Positions 14,970 through 19,875 of a stretch of DNA of 19,875 nt are shown piece after piece (the stretch's first letter is position 1; the number at the start of each line of letters is the position of its first letter). Source of the DNA: CAZYJD01 sp964647785 (GTDB lineage Bacteria > Bacteroidota > Bacteroidia > NS11-12g > UBA9320); assembly GCA_964647785.1 (NCBI GenBank), contig CAZYJD010000036.1:1-19875 (forward strand). Direction: 5' to 3'. Below the pieces are notes generated by a model. That model saw only the letters and a program-made list of their open reading frames with translations, made no database searches and had not been told where the DNA came from. A program made the position numbers and the translations under genes.

Positions 14970-15827
14970 TTACTCAACCACCAACACCCTTTCCTGGGTA
15001 TTTACCACACTAAAGTATCCGAGGGCGTTGTTGCTGATGTTTCCTTTGGGATTGGCAGCAGGCGCATCAAAAGGGGAACCTGCTTTGCTGCGCTGAGTGC
15101 TTACATCATTGAGGTAATCAAAATATGCCTTGCTGATGGCCATTTGCTGCACCTTTACCGTATCGCCTTCCTCGTAAGGACCTCCAATGGGTCTTGGCAA
15201 ACGGCCTCCAGCGAGCGGATCTTTGGGATCGATGCCGGTATTGAAATACCCAAACTCCACCAACTCATCACTATCGAGTATGTATCCTCCGCCAAAGCCC
15301 TCTTCAAGGGTATCGTTCTTGAATATCTTCCACTGATAGTGATCGCCTTTCACCGGGTACTCAGCAGTGCCGATAAAAGCATACCAACCCGATGGAATAA
15401 AGCCATTGTTATCAGGTAGAAAATAGGCAGCAAAAGTATCAATGGGCAGTTGGGGTCTGCATCGCTCAGAAGCCTGATAAACTGTTCCGTTCCAATCAAT
15501 GTTCAACTGATAGGTTTGGTCAATATCGGCTTGCTGTGAGTCGGCACTTTCATACCTTCCTTCAGCTATGTGCGTGAGGTTAACCACCTTTCCGTTCAGG
15601 TCGCTGATGGCAATGACCGCATCATCCACAAATTGTTGCCCGTCCTTCTCAAAATAATCCTGTGAGCTGGAAAGCTGCACCCGCCAAATATCCTTCACAT
15701 TGGAGATCTGGCTTTCTACGACCAATAAAGGTTGGTTGTCGGGCAGTTCAACATCAATCACTTTCTCGCAAGCGCCAAACAATGCAGCGAGCACTACAAA
15801 GAGGCTTATATGACTAATTTTCTTCAT
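14970..15827 (-). CDS. DUF4249 family outer-membrane lipoprotein
   Basis: 285 residues. A lipoprotein signal peptide (MKKISHISLFVVLAALFGAC) ends in a lipobox FGAC with the modified Cys at 20. The mature part starts EKVIDVELPDNQPLLVVES, a typical opening of DUF4249, and runs as a beta-rich protein (DAVIAISDLNGKVVNL, YQLNIDWNGTVYQASE). The start ATG lies 3 bases after the stop of a TonB-dependent receptor, so they form a two-gene operon. In Bacteroidota such receptor/DUF4249 pairs are common. By analogy to SusC/SusD the lipoprotein may sit on the cell surface and help ligand capture, but this is inference and the substrate is unknown. The last residues (VVNTQERVLVVE) form a plausible closing strand. 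Confidence 0.88.
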   Translation of the reverse strand: MKKISHISLFVVLAALFGACEKVIDVELPDNQPLLVVESQISNVKDIWRVQLSSSQDYFEKDGQQFVDDAVIAISDLNGKVVNLTHIAEGRYESADSQQADIDQTYQLNIDWNGTVYQASERCRPQLPIDTFAAYFLPDNNGFIPSGWYAFIGTAEYPVKGDHYQWKIFKNDTLEEGFGGGYILDSDELVEFGYFNTGIDPKDPLAGGRLPRPIGGPYEEGDTVKVQQMAISKAYFDYLNDVSTQRSKAGSPFDAPAANPKGNISNNALGYFSVVNTQERVLVVE

Positions 15828-15830
15828 GCG

Positions 15831-18218
15831 TTAAAATTTAAAGTTCCAGGTAATGGATGGGATGAGTTTAAAAAGCGCAACCTGCACCGCTTCGGTTTGT
15901 CCGGTAGGAATTGACTCTCCGGTTTCGGAATCTGTTTCGGTGACTTCCCTAAAATTGATTACAAAAGGATTTTCTCTGGCGTAAAGGTTGTACACCGAAA
16001 TATTCCAGGAGCTTTCAAACTTCTGATCCTCTCTTTTCTTTTTCGCATCGATATTGAATCCGATATCCGCGCGGTGATAAGTAGGAATGCGGTAGTTGTT
16101 TCTTTCACCATATACCGGTGTTACCCGGCCATCGAAATAGAATTTACCTACCGGAACGGTAAACGGCCTTCCTGTCTGCAATACAAAGGTTCCGCTTAAA
16201 CTCATGCGATCATTGATCTTATAAGTAAGCACCGTATTGAAATTGTGCCTGCGATCAAAGTTGCCAAAATAGGGTTCTCCGTTGTTGATGCCTTCAATTT
16301 GTCGCAAGGTTCTTGCCCAGGTGTAGCTCATAAAACCACTGAAATCACCTTGGGTCTTGCTCAGGAACAATTCAACCCCATAGGCCCAACCATCGCCAAA
16401 GAGCAATTCACCATCGACTTGTTCGTTGAAGAACAATTGTGCATTGTCCCGGTAATCGATCTGGTTCTGCATCCACTTAAAATACACCTCTGCTGAACTC
16501 TCCCAGCCCTCTCCAAAGTTGCGGAAATACCCCCCGGCAATCTGGTCGGCTATTTGAGGCTTGATGTTGATGTTGGCCGGTATCCACTGATCGGTGGGCA
16601 GGGTGCTGGCCGCATTGCTCGCCTGTTGTATATATTGGTAAGTGCGGTTGTACGAAAGCTTCACAGCAGCTTCTTTGGCCACATTGTAACTCAAAGCCAA
16701 ACGGGGTTCTAAGCCCATGTAGGTGTTGTAAAACTCACCGGCCCCATAGGTAAAGGTATCGGTTGGGGTTGGAACACCCAATTCATCGCGGCCATACAGG
16801 TATTCTTCGGTGGCGCCAATATTGCTGAAAGTGGATAGGCGCAATCCGTAGCGCATGTTAAAACGTTCGTTCAGTTTCCAATCGTGATCCACATAAATGG
16901 CGTTCTCCAAAGCATCTCTGAAAGGCAATTGCAATTCATTAAACTGGGTAGCTTCTCTGGTGGCATCGTTCAATGCGGAAGTGGTGCCGGGATTGAAGGT
17001 GTGGTAGATGCTTTGCCCGCCAAAATACAACTTGCTTTTGGGCGTAAAATAATAGGTAAGGTCAGCTTTCAGACTCCAGTCTTGTATGCCCTGACGGCTT
17101 CCGAAATTTGCATTTTCGGCAAACTGAAATTCGGTGCCATAATTAAAATCGCTGTAGATAAACGTTAGGTTCGAAAACAATTTCTTACTGAAGAGGTGAT
17201 TCCAGCGGAGAGTGGCGGTGGCATTTCCCCAGTCTACTCCAAATAAACTGGCAAAGCCAAACACATCCCGACCGAAGTATCCGCTCAAGTACAAACGGTC
17301 TTTATCGCTAATCTGGTAATTGGCTTTCAGGTTCAGGTCATAAAAATAAAGACGGCTTTCGCGCGCTGCATCATTGTTTGCCAACGGAAGAAAAACATCG
17401 GCATAGGAGCGTCGGCCCGCAATCATGAAAGAGCTCTTGTCTTTTACGATGGGGCCTTCGAGGGTTAAACGACTGCTGATGGTTCCGATGCCACCGGTTC
17501 CGGCAAAGCGTTTTGAATTGCCATCTCTCATTCGAATATCCAAAAGAGAGGCCAAACGCCCTCCGTATTTGGCGGGAATGCCTCCTTTGTACACATCCAA
17601 ATCCCTGATTGCATCGCCATTGAACACGGAGAAAAAGCCAAGCAAGTGGGCAGCGTTGTACACTGTGGCCTCATCAAGTAATATCAGGTTTTGATCCTGG
17701 CTTCCTCCTCTAACAAGGATCCCGGTGCTTCCTTCTCCGGCCTGCTGTATACCAGGCATGAAGGTCACTGTTTTTAATACATCTACTTCACCGAACACCA
17801 CCGGAATTTGTTTGATGGTTTCAATGTCCAGCTTCACCACACTAATCTGCTTGTTCTCCACCTTGCGCTCCTGTGCACGGGCACTGATCACGGCCTCCTC
17901 CATCGTATTGGCTGCTTCTCCCAGTTCTATGTTCAAAGTGATATCGCGGTTCAGCTCAACTTGTTTGATCACATCTTCAAAACCAATGTAGCGGAAAATG
18001 AGTTGGTACTTGCCTTCGGGGATGGTCAAGGAATAGAACCCGTATTCATTGGTGACCATACCGGTTGATAATTCCGGAACCACCACCGCGGCTCCGATGA
18101 GAATTTCTCCAGTTGAAGCATCTTTCACCCTTCCGCTGATGGTGTATTTGTTTTGTGCTTCAGCGAGCACAGAAACGAGCGATAAAAGAATGAAAATAAA
18201 AGATTTGTACATTTTCAT
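15831..18218 (-). CDS. TonB-dependent receptor with carboxypeptidase-regulatory-like domain
   Basis: 795 residues. The signal peptide ends VLAEA/Q (residue 21/22). A carboxypeptidase-regulatory-like beta domain spans about 25-100 (ISGRVKDASTGEILIGAAVVVPELSTGMVTNEYGFYSL). The plug spans about 115-230, with FMPGIQQAGEGSTGILVRGGSQDQNLILLDEATVYN and GGIPAKYGGRLASLLDIRM. The remainder is a long barrel ending ITWNFKF. The LDEATVYNAAHLLGFFSVFN plug motif is typical of the receptors that pair with DUF4249 lipoproteins, and such a gene follows 3 bases on. The start could be the ATG at 18218 or 18212. No FecI/FecR sigma-anti-sigma pair or riboswitch is next to it, so regulation and ligand are not visible. 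It starts divergently from the phosphoesterase gene across a 182-base gap with no full promoter match found. Confidence 0.92.
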   Translation of the reverse strand: MKMYKSFIFILLSLVSVLAEAQNKYTISGRVKDASTGEILIGAAVVVPELSTGMVTNEYGFYSLTIPEGKYQLIFRYIGFEDVIKQVELNRDITLNIELGEAANTMEEAVISARAQERKVENKQISVVKLDIETIKQIPVVFGEVDVLKTVTFMPGIQQAGEGSTGILVRGGSQDQNLILLDEATVYNAAHLLGFFSVFNGDAIRDLDVYKGGIPAKYGGRLASLLDIRMRDGNSKRFAGTGGIGTISSRLTLEGPIVKDKSSFMIAGRRSYADVFLPLANNDAARESRLYFYDLNLKANYQISDKDRLYLSGYFGRDVFGFASLFGVDWGNATATLRWNHLFSKKLFSNLTFIYSDFNYGTEFQFAENANFGSRQGIQDWSLKADLTYYFTPKSKLYFGGQSIYHTFNPGTTSALNDATREATQFNELQLPFRDALENAIYVDHDWKLNERFNMRYGLRLSTFSNIGATEEYLYGRDELGVPTPTDTFTYGAGEFYNTYMGLEPRLALSYNVAKEAAVKLSYNRTYQYIQQASNAASTLPTDQWIPANINIKPQIADQIAGGYFRNFGEGWESSAEVYFKWMQNQIDYRDNAQLFFNEQVDGELLFGDGWAYGVELFLSKTQGDFSGFMSYTWARTLRQIEGINNGEPYFGNFDRRHNFNTVLTYKINDRMSLSGTFVLQTGRPFTVPVGKFYFDGRVTPVYGERNNYRIPTYHRADIGFNIDAKKKREDQKFESSWNISVYNLYARENPFVINFREVTETDSETGESIPTGQTEAVQVALFKLIPSITWNFKF

Positions 18219-18400
18219 AAATAAAACAGGCTGCGAAATAAGTTATCTCCCTTACCAAATACATTTTATTCAGATATGGTTCATTTATTTTCGATAAAAA
18301 ATGCTTCTTAGCTGACGGTTGTCGTTTTAAACCACCATCTAAAAGAATAAAAACAAAGCCCTTTGGCAAACCTTGCAGCTTTGCAGGGGTTAAAATTGAA

Positions 18401-19660
18401 ATGAACAGAATCATTATTCTTTTGAGTATCAGTGTCATGGTGATACTGATCGATTTATATATCTGGCAGGGCATTCGGCACATCATACGCGACTGGAGCA
18501 ATCAGGCACAGCGGATGGTGCGCTTGGGCTTTTGGGGATTATTGCTCCTCAACTTGTTCATCATTGTGGTGATGAATTTTTTCAGAACCGCTGTTCCGGA
18601 AGGTTGGATGCGCACTTTAGGCGTTTTTGTTACCATACAATACATCCCCAAGCTTTTTTGGGTGATTTTCCTTTTGGTGGATGATGCTTTGCGATTACTC
18701 CGATGGGTGTTTTCTTTATTCACTAAAGCACCTGCCGGAATGGAAGGGGAAAGCGGCACATCGAATGGCATCAGCAGGCTCGACTTTCTGGTAAAGAGCG
18801 GATTTGGTTTGGCCGCCACCAGTTTAATGGCCGGTGCCTATGGCATTGCCCGCGGGGCTCATGACTATCAGATACGACGACTCGGGCTACCGATCAAAGA
18901 TTTACCTCCTGAGTTTGAAGGTCTCAAATTATTGCAGGTATCCGACATCCACAGTGGAAGTTTCTGGAGCAGAGAAGGGGTTTTACGCGGCATTGAAAAG
19001 ATTAAGCAGGAACAGGCAGATCTCGTGTTCTTTACCGGTGATCTGGTGAATGACATGGCCAGTGAGATGGAGGAGTGGAAAGAGGTGTTTCAACAAATAA
19101 CTGCTCCTCTAGGGGTGTACTCTATTCTGGGAAATCACGATTATGGCGATTACGTAGCCTGGCCGAGTGCCGAAGCCAAGGCGGCGAATTTAGAGCGACT
19201 GAAACAGCTGCAGAAAGAGATGGGTTGGAATTTGCTGTTGAATGAAAATCAAATTATTGAAAAGAACGGGCAAAAACTGGCCATCATAGGGGTTGAAAAC
19301 TGGAGTGCAAAAGGGCGCTTCCCCAAATACGGCCGATTGGATGAAGCAGTAAGGGGAACAGAAAACATATCGGCAAAATTGCTCTTAAGCCACGACCCCA
19401 GCCACTGGAAAGCCGAAATCTTAGAAAAATTCCCTGACATACAGGCCACCTTCTCCGGACATACCCACGGATTTCAGTTTGGAATTGAAACGGCCAAATT
19501 GCGCTGGAGTCCGGTGAAATATATGTACCCTGAATGGGCGGGACTATACAGCCAGGGCGATCAGCACCTGTATGTGAACCGCGGTTTTGGCTATCTCGGC
19601 TATCCCGGAAGATTGGGAATCAGACCTGAGATCACGGTATTTACCTTGCAGGGTGTGTAG
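18401..19660 (+). CDS. Membrane-anchored metallophosphoesterase
   Basis: 419 residues. The N-terminal 110 residues hold about three membrane helices (about 3-20, 42-60 and 76-94). Residues 125-150 (SRLDFLVKSGFGLAATSLMAG) look like the Tat-like hydrophobic segment of the YkuE/YaeI-type phosphoesterases, but with SRL instead of twin arginine. The catalytic domain has the full calcineurin-like set: SDIH (181-184), GDLVND (213-218), GNHD (244-247), SHD (330-332) and GHTHGFQF (353-360), which bind two metal ions. Members cleave phosphoesters, for example of lipids or nucleotides; the substrate here is unknown. The active domain is expected on the periplasmic side. The gene appears monocistronic, with only a weak TTTGC-type box (about 18381-18385) upstream. 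Confidence 0.9.
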   Translation: MNRIIILLSISVMVILIDLYIWQGIRHIIRDWSNQAQRMVRLGFWGLLLLNLFIIVVMNFFRTAVPEGWMRTLGVFVTIQYIPKLFWVIFLLVDDALRLLRWVFSLFTKAPAGMEGESGTSNGISRLDFLVKSGFGLAATSLMAGAYGIARGAHDYQIRRLGLPIKDLPPEFEGLKLLQVSDIHSGSFWSREGVLRGIEKIKQEQADLVFFTGDLVNDMASEMEEWKEVFQQITAPLGVYSILGNHDYGDYVAWPSAEAKAANLERLKQLQKEMGWNLLLNENQIIEKNGQKLAIIGVENWSAKGRFPKYGRLDEAVRGTENISAKLLLSHDPSHWKAEILEKFPDIQATFSGHTHGFQFGIETAKLRWSPVKYMYPEWAGLYSQGDQHLYVNRGFGYLGYPGRLGIRPEITVFTLQGV

Positions 19661-19662
19661 CG

Positions 19663-19698
19663 GTATGGGCGAATCACACTCGCCCTTCTCGCCCGTAC
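19663..19698 (+). terminator. Hairpin after the phosphoesterase gene, no clear T-run
   Basis: GTATGGGCGA pairs with TCGCCCGTAC (10 bp, one G-T pair). A competing inner 6-bp stem, GGGCGA/TCGCCC, exists at 19667-19685. It sits directly behind the stop codon. The bases that follow are not T-rich, so termination is uncertain. Confidence 0.35.
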
Positions 19699-19769
19699 GC
19701 CCCGTCCAAAAAACACGCTTCTTTCTCAACACCCCATCCACCCACCAACAAAAAATGACATTTCCTTAC

Positions 19770-19799
19770 TTGATTTTTTAGGCCGGAGATTCTAATTTG
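19770..19799 (+). promoter_or_regulatory. Near-consensus promoter before the octamer-repeat ORF
   Basis: TTG at 19770-19772, a 20-base gap and TAATTTG at 19793-19799, which is the -7 box with one base missing. The ATG at 19815 lies 16 bases downstream. Confidence 0.25.
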
Positions 19800-19814
19800 T
19801 CCTCAAAAAAAATC

Positions 19815-19875
19815 ATGAAAACAACGCTACAACGCTACAACGCTACAACGCTACAACGCTACAATCACAAGCACT
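19815..19875 (+). CDS. Possible start of an ORF built on the octamer repeat (partial)
   Basis: An ATG at 19815 opens a frame that stays open to the window edge. It begins MKTT and reads the tandem octamer as an eight-residue period (TTLQRYNA). The frame is short and the repeat alone would keep a frame open, so coding is unproven. It matters because eight-base steps shift the frame. Confidence 0.2.
   Translation, partial: MKTTLQRYNATTLQRYNHKH
19821..19864. repeat. Perfect ACAACGCT octamer tandem repeat
   Basis: Five exact head-to-tail copies of ACAACGCT (19821-19860) followed by a partial unit, ACAA. The array stops 11 bases before the window end, and the following bases (ACAATCACAA) show it has decayed there. 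Confidence 0.95.

Noticed and set aside
18219..18400. Promoter for the second TonB receptor
   Set aside because: Only partial boxes such as TGTATTTG are present, without a TTG at the right distance; support is too weak for a feature.
19821..19860. CRISPR array
   Set aside because: Repeats are eight bases with no spacers between them, so it is a simple tandem repeat.

Overview
The window is chromosomal DNA from a member of the phylum Bacteroidota. The signs are TonB-dependent receptors with an N-terminal carboxypeptidase-regulatory-like domain, a DUF4249 lipoprotein beside one of them, an OmpA-type barrel, a DUF59-Mrp fusion, and promoters of the phylum-specific type (TTG, a gap of about 19, then TAnnTTTG). 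Order and genus cannot be fixed from the sequence alone. No rRNA, tRNA, insertion sequence, phage or CRISPR array was seen. The window is mostly ordinary core genome with a strong iron-sulfur theme.

Region 1 (1-5104, minus strand). A textbook promoter drives a TPP riboswitch and then a TonB-dependent receptor, so the receptor probably imports thiamin or a thiamin precursor. Downstream in the same direction, tightly packed, lie a small DUF6787-type membrane protein, the P-loop Fe-S carrier Mrp (ApbC), a small NifU-like scaffold/carrier, and a UbiA-like membrane protein cut by the window edge. A second -7-type box just before the DUF6787 gene may give these four genes their own promoter.

Region 2 (5105-7196, minus strand). 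A compact three-gene operon: a retropepsin-like (PF05618) protease, a RimK-type ATP-grasp ligase overlapping it by ATGA, and a DUF2461 protein. Divergent from it is uvrB (7256-9277, plus strand).

Region 3 (9278-11769, minus strand). An HscA-like Hsp70, with an outer-membrane barrel gene whose TTG start overlaps the hscA stop codon. Divergent from it on the plus strand are a DCC-family thiol oxidoreductase-like protein, a 55-residue one-helix membrane protein, and a radical SAM/SPASM enzyme that again starts at a TTG overlapping the preceding stop (12449). An OmpA-family protein with its own promoter and a strong terminator follows (13582-14649).

Region 4 (14650-14969) is a gene-free gap with degenerate short repeats. 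Region 5 (14970-18218, minus strand) is a TonB receptor/DUF4249 lipoprotein pair. Region 6 (18401-19660, plus strand) is a membrane-anchored metallophosphoesterase. The last 60 bases hold a perfect octamer tandem repeat that could lie inside the start of a new ORF.

The most useful leads are the thiamin riboswitch placed upstream of Fe-S maturation genes, the recurring TTG starts that are stop-overlapping or promoter-abutting, the Mrp without its usual CxxC, the radical SAM/small-membrane-protein pair, and the octamer repeat at the right edge. I did not find a clear entirely new system.
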